From Senegalimassilia faecalis (GTDB taxonomy: Bacteria; Actinomycetota; Coriobacteriia; Coriobacteriales; Eggerthellaceae): a stretch of DNA of 64,000 nt. The position numbers were made by a program, and so were the translations under genes. The first letter of the stretch is position 1, and the number at the start of each line of letters is the position of its first letter. The notes under the pieces were generated by a model that had not been told where the DNA came from, did no database searches, and was given only the letters and a program-made list of their open reading frames with translations. Location of the stretch: NCBI RefSeq assembly GCF_004135645.1, contig NZ_SDPW01000001.1, positions 2,418,001 to 2,482,000 of the forward strand, read 5' to 3'. Positions 24,646-33,090 of the stretch are shown one piece after another.

Positions 24646-25827
24646 ATGGAAGACACGCTGACATATTTAGACAACGCGGCCACAACGCAGCCGCTGCCGG
24701 AAGTTGTTGCGCGCATGAACGAGGTGCTGGCGGAAAGTTGGGGCAATCCCTCTTCGCCGCACGCCGTGGGACGCAAGGCGAAGGCGGTGCTTGAGGAAAG
24801 CCGCGCTGTCATTGCCGATGCGTTGGGCGTGGATGCTGACGAAGTGTACTTCACGTCGGGCTCAACCGAGTCGAACAACCTGGCTATCCGCGGCGCGTGC
24901 TTGGCGCATCGCGAGCATCCGGGGCAGATTATCACGTCGTCGCTTGAGCATTCGTCGGTGACGCGCACCGTGCGTGGCATGCGCCGCGACAGCAAGTGGC
25001 CGTGCGCGTATGTTGAGGCGCCAGATGGCATGCTTGACCTGGGGCAACTGCGCGAGCTGCTGCAGGCGGGGCCCACGACGCTTATCACCATGATGCGCGT
25101 GCAGAACGAGGTCGGCTGGATTTTCCCCATTCCGGAAGTTGCGGCGCTGCGCGACGAGCTGGCGCCCGAAGCGCTTTTGCACTGCGACGCCACGCAGTCG
25201 TTCGGCAAGCTGCCTACGTGCCCGCGCGAGTGGGGCGTGCAGCTGCTGACGGCCGGTGCGCACAAGATCGGCGGTCCGCGCGGCATCGGCATTCTGTACG
25301 TGCAGCGCGGCGTGAAGATGTTCACCACGGCGTTCGGCGGCAACCAGGAGCGCGGGCTGCGTTCGGGCACCGAACCGGTGTTTTTGGCGGCGGGCATGGC
25401 CGAGGCCGTGCGTCTTGCCGTGCGCGACGGGGAAGCGAATGCGAAGCACGCTGCCGACCTGCGCGAACGGGCGATTGCGGGGCTGTGTCACGAAATCGGC
25501 GACGTGGTGATCCACGCGCCTGCAGGCGGCAGCCCCTACATTTTGAGCTTCAGCATCCCCGGCGTGCCGAACACGCAGTCGGTGCGCTACCTGTCCGATC
25601 GCAGCGTGTTCGTGTCGCGCGCATCGGCGTGCGAGGAAAACCACACGACGGTGGCGCCGGGCACGTGGCGCGGGAAGCATCCGCTGTCGCTGCAGGCGGC
25701 GGGCATCTCGCTTCGCGAGGGCAGGGAAACGCTGCGCGTGAGCTTCTTCCATCAGAACACGTCGGAAGACGTCGACCGCTTTGTTACCGTGCTGGCGCAA
25801 TGCGCCCGAGAGATGCGCGAGTCGTAA
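24646..25827 (+). CDS. Cysteine desulfurase (NifS/IscS family, PLP-dependent)
   Basis: The 393-residue aminotransferase-fold protein begins LTYLDNAATTQPLPEVVARM. It has the STESNN phosphate-binding segment and the PLP lysine in LTAGAHKIGGPRGIGIL. The catalytic cysteine is in SRASACEEN, with a long substitute for the usual SSGSACSSG loop. Such enzymes move sulfur from cysteine to Fe-S scaffolds or tRNA thiolases. The usual VNNETG motif reads VQNEVGW. It lies between elp3 and a Trm9-like methyltransferase gene, so supply of sulfur for 2-thiouridine is a possible role. No iscU or mnmA is in the window. Confidence 0.9.
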   Translation: MEDTLTYLDNAATTQPLPEVVARMNEVLAESWGNPSSPHAVGRKAKAVLEESRAVIADALGVDADEVYFTSGSTESNNLAIRGACLAHREHPGQIITSSLEHSSVTRTVRGMRRDSKWPCAYVEAPDGMLDLGQLRELLQAGPTTLITMMRVQNEVGWIFPIPEVAALRDELAPEALLHCDATQSFGKLPTCPREWGVQLLTAGAHKIGGPRGIGILYVQRGVKMFTTAFGGNQERGLRSGTEPVFLAAGMAEAVRLAVRDGEANAKHAADLRERAIAGLCHEIGDVVIHAPAGGSPYILSFSIPGVPNTQSVRYLSDRSVFVSRASACEENHTTVAPGTWRGKHPLSLQAAGISLREGRETLRVSFFHQNTSEDVDRFVTVLAQCAREMRES

Positions 25828-25831
25828 GAAC

Positions 25832-26863
25832 ATGGAACCGCGTGGGGATGCCAACTGCGAGCAAGTGTGTGCAGTCGCAGGCGGCGGCGCAGCTTGCGCG
25901 GCCGATGCAGCTGAAGACCTTGCGTCGGGCGGTGGTGCGGCAAAGGACGCCGAAGAGGTGCTGGCGCTGCGCTTGTGCGCGTTGACCGGGGAGTTTTATC
26001 GCGCGAACGCCGAATCGTTCTCGCAGACGCGACAGTCGCCGTGGCAGGGTTGGGTGCGGTTGCTCGAGGATATGGATGCGGCTGGCTGGCGAATAGGTTG
26101 CGAACCTGGGGCTTTGCACGTCGCGGATGGGGCGTTTGAAGGATCGGTTCGCCGAGACGCGCACGCTGCCGACGGCGAGAGTCGCGAGAGGGCATGTGTT
26201 GTTGCCGATGCTGGCGCAAGCGGGCGAGAGCCGCTGCGTGTGCTTGACTTGGCTTGCGGCAATTTGCGTTTCGAGCGGTATTTGGCGGACGCCTTGCCTG
26301 GCAGGATGTTGTCGGGTTATGCGGTGGACAATTGCGATCCGCTGGTGGAAGCCGGGGAGCGAAACGAATCCGACGCGTTGTCCCGAATAGCCTTCCAGAA
26401 TCTTGATGCGATTGAGCGGCTTTCCGCCGGTTGCCTTCGGAAGGCGCTTGAGGTGCCGGATGCGTCGTGCGATTTGGCGGTGTCGTTCGGGTTCATGCAT
26501 CATGTGCCGCTGGAGCGTTGGCGGGCGGGGCTTTTGCGCGCGCTTGTCGCGAAGGTGCGCCCGGGCGGGTTCGTGGCCGTGAGCTTCTGGCGATTCCTGA
26601 ACAGTGCGAAGCTGGCGCGCAAAGCGCAGGAAACCACGAGCCGTGCGCGTGCTGAGCTGGGAATTCCCGAGTTGCCTGGCAACGATTATCTTTTGGGTTG
26701 GCAGGATACGCAGGGGCTGTACCGCTATTGCCATCATTTCGACGAGCCGGAAATCGAGCGGCTGTTGGCGATGGTGGCGGATTCTGCGGACCTTGTAAGC
26801 CGATTCGAGGCAGATGGCAAGACGGGCAACTTGAACGAATACGTGGTTTTGCGCGTGAAGTAA
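25832..26863 (+). CDS. SAM-dependent methyltransferase, Trm9/ALKBH8-like
   Basis: The 343-residue protein has a class I methyltransferase core: VLDLACGNLRFERYLAD (motif I), DASCDLAVSFGFMHHVPLERWRAGLL (motif IV) and VRPGGFVAVSFW. After it come YLLGWQDTQGLYRYCHHFDEPEIERLL and a C-terminal NLNEYVVLRV. That tail pattern (Trp, then a RYYHLF-like segment, then a final beta strand) recalls Trm9, which methyl-esterifies 5-carboxymethyluridine at U34, the Elp3 product. An Ala/Gly-rich N-terminal 80 residues has no match. The ATG at 25832 is 5 nt after the desulfurase stop with a poor ribosome site, so translation may be coupled. Confidence 0.65.
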   Translation: MEPRGDANCEQVCAVAGGGAACAADAAEDLASGGGAAKDAEEVLALRLCALTGEFYRANAESFSQTRQSPWQGWVRLLEDMDAAGWRIGCEPGALHVADGAFEGSVRRDAHAADGESRERACVVADAGASGREPLRVLDLACGNLRFERYLADALPGRMLSGYAVDNCDPLVEAGERNESDALSRIAFQNLDAIERLSAGCLRKALEVPDASCDLAVSFGFMHHVPLERWRAGLLRALVAKVRPGGFVAVSFWRFLNSAKLARKAQETTSRARAELGIPELPGNDYLLGWQDTQGLYRYCHHFDEPEIERLLAMVADSADLVSRFEADGKTGNLNEYVVLRVK

Positions 26864-26923
26864 GGGGCGGCCGCCGTGCGAATCGTTCGCAGGCAACCGC
26901 CCCTTCTCATTTTGGTATTCAGC

Positions 26924-29155
26924 TTACGCAAGCAGCTTCTTGCCTGCGCCGGAAACGACTGCCGAACGCGCGACCAGATACGTTGAGGCTAGGTAGATCG
27001 CATACACCGCAACTACCAGCGAGATACCGACGGCAAGCGTGCCGGCAACCGCCGAAGAGCCCCAAAGCGATAGCAGGTTCTTGTACAGAACGCTGATCGT
27101 GCATGCGGCGTGGCAACCCGCAACTAGAAGCGGAGCCACGAAGTAGATGCCGATCTGCGTGCGCAGGCTTCGCAGCACCATGGCCCTGTCGCATCCCAGC
27201 TGGGCCAGCAGGCGGTAGCGAGGGATGCTGTCTGCCACCTCGGATAGCTGCTGGACGGAAAGAACCGCTGCTGTAGTCATGAGGAAGACGAAGCCGATGT
27301 AAAGAGCCAGGTAGACCAAGAGCAGCTTAATCCCCATGCTGTCGGCGATAATGCTTTCACTCGTGTCGTAATAGGACACCGGCCATGCGCTGGAATCGTA
27401 TGTCCAGCCTATTTCGGCAAGGTATTCGCTTGGCGGTGCCGCCTTCCCGTATTCGGCCATCAAATCTTTCATGGCCTGCTCTTGCGAATCGCTTGCCAGG
27501 TTGACGTTCAGCTCGCTTAAATACGGCAGATCGCCCGCGGCAAACCTATCGGCCGCTAATTCATCGGGGACCACCAAAACGGCGATCAGGCAACTCATAC
27601 TGCTTACCTGGAGAGATTGGGAAACAACCTGCCCGGAAGCGGTCAGGGCGTGACCATCGACGGTGATCGTGCGTCCCTTTTTGCCAAGAACCTTCGCATA
27701 GTCGGCCGATTTATCGACCGTATTGTCGACTAGGTACTCGTTTGCGGCAAGCTCGATCGGCTTTTCTCCCGCAAGCTGGCGCGCGGCGTTGAACTGCGAC
27801 AACGATACATACTGCACGCCCTCGTCGGCCATGCTGGAGTCCTCGCTGGAACCGATCTGGTCAAGCGTGAAGCCACAGTTTTCAACGAGCTGCTTGTTCG
27901 TCAGATCGTTCGCGAGCCAGGTGTCCACCTGAGCCGAGCCGGTCACGCGTTCTTCCCAATCGGGGATGAGCGACTTGAAGTACGCAGCGGTGGAGCCGTC
28001 GTTCTCTTGCCATAGCCTGTGAATCTCGTTGCGCTGGGCTTCGGCTTCCTCGATCGCGGCTGCCTTCTCCTCTTCCCCACCGTACTGCTCGGCTGGTACC
28101 GCTTCCATATCGGAGGTGTCGAGCGACATCAAGCTTGCGCGGATGGATGCGTCGAACTGGGTGTTCTCCTCTAGCTGATCGGCGAAGACCGTCGCCAGGC
28201 TGAAGCCCGTTGAGAACACGACGATGCTGAAGAACAGAAGGATGCTGACCGTCCATAACGACACGAACGCGGTGTTCACCTTCGCAGCGATTTGACGCAT
28301 GGTGAACATGGCCAGCCTCTTGAAGTACACGCCGCGCAGGCGTTGGATCAGCAGGATGAAGAAGCCGGATGCCGACCAGAACAGACCCAACGTGCCGACG
28401 AGCATCAGCGCGGTTGCGGTGCGGAAGTGCTCGCCGAAGTAAACGAGACCGTCGAGGTTGAGCTCGGAGTACGCCTTCGCCAGAATCAGGCACGACAGCA
28501 CGAACACGATGAGGCAGACAATGGGGTTGCGCACGGGCATGCGCTCGTTGCGGGAGTTGGCTGAAAGCAGCGTGGAAAGCTTGCAGCGCGAAATCTGCAC
28601 GGCGTTGAACAAGGCGACTATGACGAAGATGAGCGCGAAGCAGCCCAAGGTCAGCTGCGCGGAACGGGCGCTGAACAGCAGATGATAGTCGCTGATGGCC
28701 ACGCCGATGAGGCCTGCCGTGGCGAAGGCGATCGCCTGGGAAATCAAGAAGCCCAGCCCAAGACCCACCAGCAGCGCGATCACGCCGACGGTCAGCGTTT
28801 CCATCAACACCACCGAGGAAACCTGACGCGGGCTCATGCCTAGCAGCAGATACGTGCCGAATTCCTTCTTGCGCGCCCGGACCACGAATCGGTTGGCGTA
28901 CAGGACCAAAAAGCCCAAAACCACGGCGACGACGACGCTGAAATAGGTCATGATCTGCGCGAGGATGTCGAAAATGCTCGCGCCGGATGCCAGGAACACA
29001 TTTGCGGCGCCTTCCTGCGCCTCGAAGAGCACGCGCGAGTCCTCGATGGCGTTGAAGGCGTAGAACACCGCCACACCCAAAGTAAGCGTGACGAAATACA
29101 CGGCGTAATCGCGCATGCTGCGGCGCACGTTGCGCAAGGCAAGTTTCATCAACAT
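26924..29155 (-). CDS. BceB-like ABC transporter permease (FtsX/MacB fold)
   Basis: The 743-residue protein begins MLMKLALRNVRRSMRDYAVYF, typical of BceB-type permeases. It has about ten membrane segments, with a large extracellular domain (about residues 300-560) between helices. Such permeases work with a BceA ATPase and a BceRS two-component system in sensing and resisting antimicrobial peptides. ATG 29155 with AGGCGG upstream is favoured; a GTG at 29164 is also possible. The gene starts 12 nt after the ATPase gene. Confidence 0.85.
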   Translation of the reverse strand: MLMKLALRNVRRSMRDYAVYFVTLTLGVAVFYAFNAIEDSRVLFEAQEGAANVFLASGASIFDILAQIMTYFSVVVAVVLGFLVLYANRFVVRARKKEFGTYLLLGMSPRQVSSVVLMETLTVGVIALLVGLGLGFLISQAIAFATAGLIGVAISDYHLLFSARSAQLTLGCFALIFVIVALFNAVQISRCKLSTLLSANSRNERMPVRNPIVCLIVFVLSCLILAKAYSELNLDGLVYFGEHFRTATALMLVGTLGLFWSASGFFILLIQRLRGVYFKRLAMFTMRQIAAKVNTAFVSLWTVSILLFFSIVVFSTGFSLATVFADQLEENTQFDASIRASLMSLDTSDMEAVPAEQYGGEEEKAAAIEEAEAQRNEIHRLWQENDGSTAAYFKSLIPDWEERVTGSAQVDTWLANDLTNKQLVENCGFTLDQIGSSEDSSMADEGVQYVSLSQFNAARQLAGEKPIELAANEYLVDNTVDKSADYAKVLGKKGRTITVDGHALTASGQVVSQSLQVSSMSCLIAVLVVPDELAADRFAAGDLPYLSELNVNLASDSQEQAMKDLMAEYGKAAPPSEYLAEIGWTYDSSAWPVSYYDTSESIIADSMGIKLLLVYLALYIGFVFLMTTAAVLSVQQLSEVADSIPRYRLLAQLGCDRAMVLRSLRTQIGIYFVAPLLVAGCHAACTISVLYKNLLSLWGSSAVAGTLAVGISLVVAVYAIYLASTYLVARSAVVSGAGKKLLA

Positions 29156-29167
29156 GATGGCCACCGC

Positions 29168-30037
29168 CTAGTTGCGCGGATCGGCGGTGTGCGAGGGCGC
29201 GAAGCCCACAGCGGGGGAGTCGCCCTGCTTGCCGGAAAGGAATGCCTGGACTTCAAGGATGCGCCGGTAGAAATCGGTTCGGGCATCATCGCCGCGGCGC
29301 AGCTCGTTGAACAGCTTGCCGTCCTTGATGAACAGGATGCGGTCGGCATATGATGCCGCAACCGCGTCGTGCGTGACCATCATGATGGTGGCGTGCAGCT
29401 TTGCGTTCAGCACCTCGAGCGTTTCAAGGAGGACGGCGGCGTTGCGCGAATCGAGCGCGCCGGTGGGCTCGTCGGCAAGGACCAGCTTCGGGTCGGCGAC
29501 GATGGCGCGCGCCGCGGCAACGCGTTGGCGCTGGCCGCCTGACATCTGGCGTGGGTATTTCCGTAGGACGTCCGTCACGCCGAGCATGTTCGCGGTGCTA
29601 TCGACCTTCGTGCGGACGGCGTCGGCCTTCTCGCCCTTGATGGTAAGGGCCAGGGCGATGTTCTCGAAGCCGGTTAGCGTGTCCAGCAGGTTCGCGTCCT
29701 GGAAGATGAAGCCCAGGTCATCGCGGCGGAACTTCGACAGCTGGCGGCTGCGCAGCTGCGTGATGTCAAGCCCGTTCAGGATAATGTTGCCGCTGGTCAC
29801 GGTGTCGATGGTGGAAATGCAGTTCAAAAGCGTGCTCTTGCCCGAGCCCGACGGGCCCATCACGCCGACGAACTCGCCTTGCGCAATATCGAACGACACG
29901 TCGTCGAGCGCGCGCGTGACGGCTTCGCGCGAGCCGTAGACCTTCCGAACGTCGCGCACGGAGAGCAGGACGTTGCGGTCGTCGGGCGCGCCTGCGTTCG
30001 AGATACCCGCCGGAGGGGTTGCGGTAACCATGGTCAT
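29168..30037 (-). CDS. BceA-like ABC transporter ATP-binding protein
   Basis: The 289-residue ATPase has Walker A (GPSGSGKST), the Q-loop (FIFQDANLL), the ABC signature MSGGQRQRVAAARAI, Walker B (LVLADEPTGALD) and the H-loop (MMVTHD). It belongs to the MacB/LolD/BceA group that pairs with FtsX-like permeases. The ATG at 30037 follows AAAGGA; a frame further upstream lacks support. A C-terminal extension of about 50 residues follows the core. Confidence 0.93.
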   Translation of the reverse strand: MTMVTATPPAGISNAGAPDDRNVLLSVRDVRKVYGSREAVTRALDDVSFDIAQGEFVGVMGPSGSGKSTLLNCISTIDTVTSGNIILNGLDITQLRSRQLSKFRRDDLGFIFQDANLLDTLTGFENIALALTIKGEKADAVRTKVDSTANMLGVTDVLRKYPRQMSGGQRQRVAAARAIVADPKLVLADEPTGALDSRNAAVLLETLEVLNAKLHATIMMVTHDAVAASYADRILFIKDGKLFNELRRGDDARTDFYRRILEVQAFLSGKQGDSPAVGFAPSHTADPRN

Positions 30038-30109
30038 GGGGATTCCTTTCTTTTCGATTCGGTATACCCCCATGATGCGGCGCTCGCGAAAACGGAGCCA
30101 TCGAAGGGC

Positions 30110-30137
30110 CTTACCGCAAACTTACGATTCTGTAAGG
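30110..30137 (-). promoter_or_regulatory. Candidate response-regulator binding site upstream of bceAB-like genes
   Basis: CTTAC repeats with an 11-bp period (TTAC at 30111 and 30122), followed by an inverted GTAAGG (30132-30137), lie about 75 nt upstream of the ATPase start. Eleven-bp direct repeats are characteristic of OmpR-family regulators, so the regulator encoded at 31482-32156 is the obvious candidate. Confidence 0.5.
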
Positions 30138-30267
30138 TTAGCCGCCGTCGGCGCCTGTGGGCTGCGAAGCCGGCGGGAAGCGCGGGGACGCCATGGCCTG
30201 CGCTTCCCGGGCGCCTTGCGTCACGCTGAGGGCGTCCGGGTTCGCCATGGCCCGCACCGAGCGGCTG

Positions 30268-31485
30268 CTAAACCCCAGCCAAATCCATGCGCGTGCGGTC
30301 GAGGGGGAAGGTCAGCGCGACGGTGGTGCCCGTTCCCTCTTCCGAGGAAATGCGCAGGCCAAGGCCCATCCTCTCGCAGGCCACGGCGGCTAGGTGCAGC
30401 CCCATGCCCGTTGCCTTGTGATGCGTGCGGCCCTGGCTTCCTGTGAAGCCTCGGTCGAACACGCGCGGCACATCGGCGGCGGGGATGCCGTCGCCGTCGT
30501 CGCAAATCGCTAGCTCGACGCAGCCGTCTTTCGTGCCCGCGTTCCTCACCGTGCCCTCGAAGCGGATGGTCTTCGCGCCGTACTTCGCCGAGTTCTCCAG
30601 GACCTGGCCGATGATGAAGTCGGTCCATTTCGCGTCGGAGAGCACTTCGAGCGCCTCGTCGATGACGAACTCGAGCGAGACCCCTGCGCCGATGAGCGTG
30701 CGGGACCGTTGTCGGCACGCTTTGCGCGCGAGGGCTGCAAGGTTGATCTCCTCGATGGAGAAGTCCTCGCTTAAGGTTGCCGAGCGTGCGTAGTAAAGCG
30801 CCTGCTCAACGCGTGATTCGATGCGATCAAGGTCGCCGCGGACCTTGCCGATCTCGGGCCCGTGAAGGCTTGCCAACGCTAGCTGCGCCGACGCGATGGG
30901 CGTTTTGGTTTCGTGAACCCACAGCTCGATGTAGTCGCGGTACTCCTTCATGTCGCGCGATCGTGCGGCCAGCTCGTCGGAGGCGGCTTTGCCCTGCACG
31001 GCGAGCGCGCGGTAGGCGATGGAGCCTTCCAGGGTGCGCGGCTCGTCCAGGATCGACGAGAGGTAGCGCGCGTTTTCGGGCGAGTCGCAGAACAGGTCAA
31101 GCTGCTGGTAGAATTCGCGATCGCGCAAAAACCCCGCGGAAAGCGCAACGCAGGCGAACAGGGCTTCGCAGAGGGAAACGAGCGCGATCGCCGAAGCGTT
31201 CGAGGCGGTGACGGCCATGATACCAGCAACGATGGCTATCAGGGCGACCGCTCCGAGCGCGAACCCGGCGTGCGAGCGGAGGTATGCGCCGAAGGAATAT
31301 GCGCGCTCCGGGCGGTCGACCTGGCCGTCGGCGGCGGGCGGCGCGGGTGCGGGAGAAGCAGGCGCGGGACCGTGCGGCGAGTCGGCTGGCGAGCCGGGCG
31401 CGGCTTCCGGCGAGCTCGGCTCCGGGCAGGCGAGTGAGTTGGGCGCTTGCGTGGCCGCGCCGTTTCCTCGAATCGATGTGTTCAT
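30268..31485 (-). CDS. Sensor histidine kinase (BceS-like)
   Basis: The 405-residue protein has a Pro/Ala-rich N-terminal 55 residues, then two membrane helices close together (about 75-125) without a large extracellular domain. That is the intramembrane-sensing layout of BceS kinases. The H-box is WVHETKTPIASAQLAL, and the ATPase domain has N (QVLENSAKYG), DDGDGIP and ATGMGLHLAA motifs. The start overlaps the regulator stop as ATGA. Kinases of this type sense through their cognate ABC permease rather than a ligand domain. Confidence 0.9.
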   Translation of the reverse strand: MNTSIRGNGAATQAPNSLACPEPSSPEAAPGSPADSPHGPAPASPAPAPPAADGQVDRPERAYSFGAYLRSHAGFALGAVALIAIVAGIMAVTASNASAIALVSLCEALFACVALSAGFLRDREFYQQLDLFCDSPENARYLSSILDEPRTLEGSIAYRALAVQGKAASDELAARSRDMKEYRDYIELWVHETKTPIASAQLALASLHGPEIGKVRGDLDRIESRVEQALYYARSATLSEDFSIEEINLAALARKACRQRSRTLIGAGVSLEFVIDEALEVLSDAKWTDFIIGQVLENSAKYGAKTIRFEGTVRNAGTKDGCVELAICDDGDGIPAADVPRVFDRGFTGSQGRTHHKATGMGLHLAAVACERMGLGLRISSEEGTGTTVALTFPLDRTRMDLAGV

Positions 31486-32156
31486 CGGACCACGTAGCCC
31501 AGGCCGCGGCGGGTGGTGATGAAATCCTCGGGCACGCCAGCGGATTGCAAGCTGCGGCGCAGGCGGTTCACGTTCACCGTGAGCGTGTTGTCGTCGACGA
31601 ACGCATCGGTTTGCCACAGCTCGTCCATCAGCTCGCTGCGCGAGATGATGGAGCCTGCGTTCTCCATGAGGATGCGCAAGATCAGCAGCTCGTTGCGCGA
31701 CAGCTCCACGCTTTCGCCGCGATACGAGACCTCGGCCCGCACGGGGTCGAGCGAGACGCCGTCGTGCTCAAGCAGCCCGCGCGCCGGGTCGGCAGATCCG
31801 CTGCGCGTAAGCGCGCGGTCGATGCGGGCGAGCAGCGCGGCGGGGCGATAGGGCTTGACCACGTAGTCGTCCGCGCCGACGTTCATGCTCATGACCTCGT
31901 CGAACTCGCTATCGGAGGAGGTCAGGACGATGATGGGGACGTTGCTTTCCTGGCGGATGGAGCGGCAAACCTCGTGGCCGTACGCGCCGGGGAGCGAAAG
32001 ATCGAGCAGGATGCAATCAGGGCATGCGGCCAAAGCCTCGGCCGCGGCGTTCGCGAACGAGCCGCAGCAAAGGCATTCGTGCCCCTTTAGTTTGAGCATG
32101 CGCACAAGATTTTCCCGCAAGGAGGCATCGTCCTCGACAATGAACAACCGCGCCAT
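31482..32156 (-). CDS. OmpR-family response regulator (BceR-like)
   Basis: The 224-residue protein has a receiver domain with the phospho-acceptor Asp in CILLDLSLPG and the conserved Lys in DDYVVKPY. A winged-helix output domain follows (SRNELLILRILMENAG...VNVNRLRRSL...TRRGLGYVVR). GGAAGGGG precedes the ATG, which overlaps the TAA of the upstream extended crp frame as TAATG. It is expected to activate the ABC transporter genes downstream. Confidence 0.95.
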   Translation of the reverse strand: MARLFIVEDDASLRENLVRMLKLKGHECLCCGSFANAAAEALAACPDCILLDLSLPGAYGHEVCRSIRQESNVPIIVLTSSDSEFDEVMSMNVGADDYVVKPYRPAALLARIDRALTRSGSADPARGLLEHDGVSLDPVRAEVSYRGESVELSRNELLILRILMENAGSIISRSELMDELWQTDAFVDDNTLTVNVNRLRRSLQSAGVPEDFITTRRGLGYVVR

Positions 32157-32995
32157 TAGTCCCCTTCCATATCGAGCGGATGAGCAGATAATAGCGCAAC
32201 GCCGCGGGTTGCCGGCGCTTCGCCATAACCCTGACGCTTTGGGGACGTAGCGTTATCTGTCAGCGACGCGATTACCCTATCGAGTGCCGTTTCCCCGTTC
32301 GCTTGCGGCATTGGCAGCAACGTGGCAGAGAATCGCCTGCGCGCGCTACAGGAGCCGGTACGTGCGGCCTTCGTAGTCGAGACGCCTTCCCTGCGCAGCT
32401 TCGACAGCTCGTTCGACAGCGCACTGCGGTCGACGCTGAGGTAGCTTGCCAGCTTGGTTTGGCTGTAGGGGATGGCGAAGGCGCGGGTGCCGGCCTTTTT
32501 CTGCTGTTGCGAGAGGAAGGCGAGGATCTTGCCCCGTATGGTTTTGGGGGTCATGGCGATGGCGCGGCGGTTCATGTCAAGGTTGCTTAGCGCCAAGGCG
32601 CGCATGAGGTTCGAGGAGATGTGCGCGTGGCAGCCGCACTGCTTGGGGCAAGGGTGGATGATCCGTTCTGCTTTGAGCAGCATCACCTCGCAGGTCGAAT
32701 CGGCCAGCACGTCGATGTCAAGGGGTTCCATGCTGCAGGCGTATCCGTGGGCGAAAAGCGATCCGGGCTCTAGCATATCCAGGATCGTCGTCTCGCCCCA
32801 GGCGTCCGAGACCTCGATCCGCACGCGCCCGGACAGGACGACGCCGAGGTATTCGGTGGGCTGGCCGGCGCGCATGATCCGCTCCTCCCGGCTGAAAGCC
32901 TTTCTTGTCGCCCCAAGGCAAAGCAGCATCAGGTTCGCTTCGGCCTGGGTTATGCCGGCGAAAAGCATTGAAGAAGATGTGGGGATATCAAACAT
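32156..32995 (-). CDS. Crp/Fnr family regulator with an apparent C-terminal frameshift
   Basis: Residues 1-210 form a normal Crp/Fnr protein: a cyclic-nucleotide-like sensor domain, a CPKQCGCHA cysteine group near residue 120 and a winged helix (YSQTKLASYLSVDRSALSNELSKLRREG). After that the frame continues into 70 unrelated residues. In the +1 frame the expected ending LDYEGRTYRLL followed by TAG (32346-32348) is present, so one base appears lost around 32378-32385. The extended frame ends exactly at the start of the response regulator gene (TAATG). ATG 32995 has AGGTG upstream. It is divergent from hcp, which it probably regulates. Confidence 0.8.
   Translation of the reverse strand: MFDIPTSSSMLFAGITQAEANLMLLCLGATRKAFSREERIMRAGQPTEYLGVVLSGRVRIEVSDAWGETTILDMLEPGSLFAHGYACSMEPLDIDVLADSTCEVMLLKAERIIHPCPKQCGCHAHISSNLMRALALSNLDMNRRAIAMTPKTIRGKILAFLSQQQKKAGTRAFAIPYSQTKLASYLSVDRSALSNELSKLRREGVSTTKAARTGSCSARRRFSATLLPMPQANGETALDRVIASLTDNATSPKRQGYGEAPATRGVALLSAHPLDMEGD
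32237..32261. repeat. Interspersed 25-bp repeat, copy 1
   Basis: The reverse complement of this stretch matches 35078-35102 at 24 of 25 positions (core CGCTACGTCCCCAAAG). It lies in the aberrant 3' extension of the crp frame. Confidence 0.7.
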
Positions 32996-33005
32996 TGGCT
33001 TCACC

Positions 33006-33048
33006 TGTAGGTTCTACAACAGAAATGTATGAGACACCACAGTATAGT
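33006..33048 (+). promoter_or_regulatory. Crp/Fnr-type site and promoter of hcp
   Basis: The palindrome TGTAG-GTT-CTACA (33006-33018) is centred about 43 bp upstream of the start predicted from a TATAGT -10 (33043-33048). There is no good -35. That is class II activator geometry for a Crp/Fnr protein such as the divergently encoded one. The palindrome also lies just upstream of the crp start and could mediate autoregulation. Confidence 0.55.
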
Positions 33049-33090
33049 GCAGTCACATCGAAAAGGCACCCTATGATCGAGGAGCGCGAA

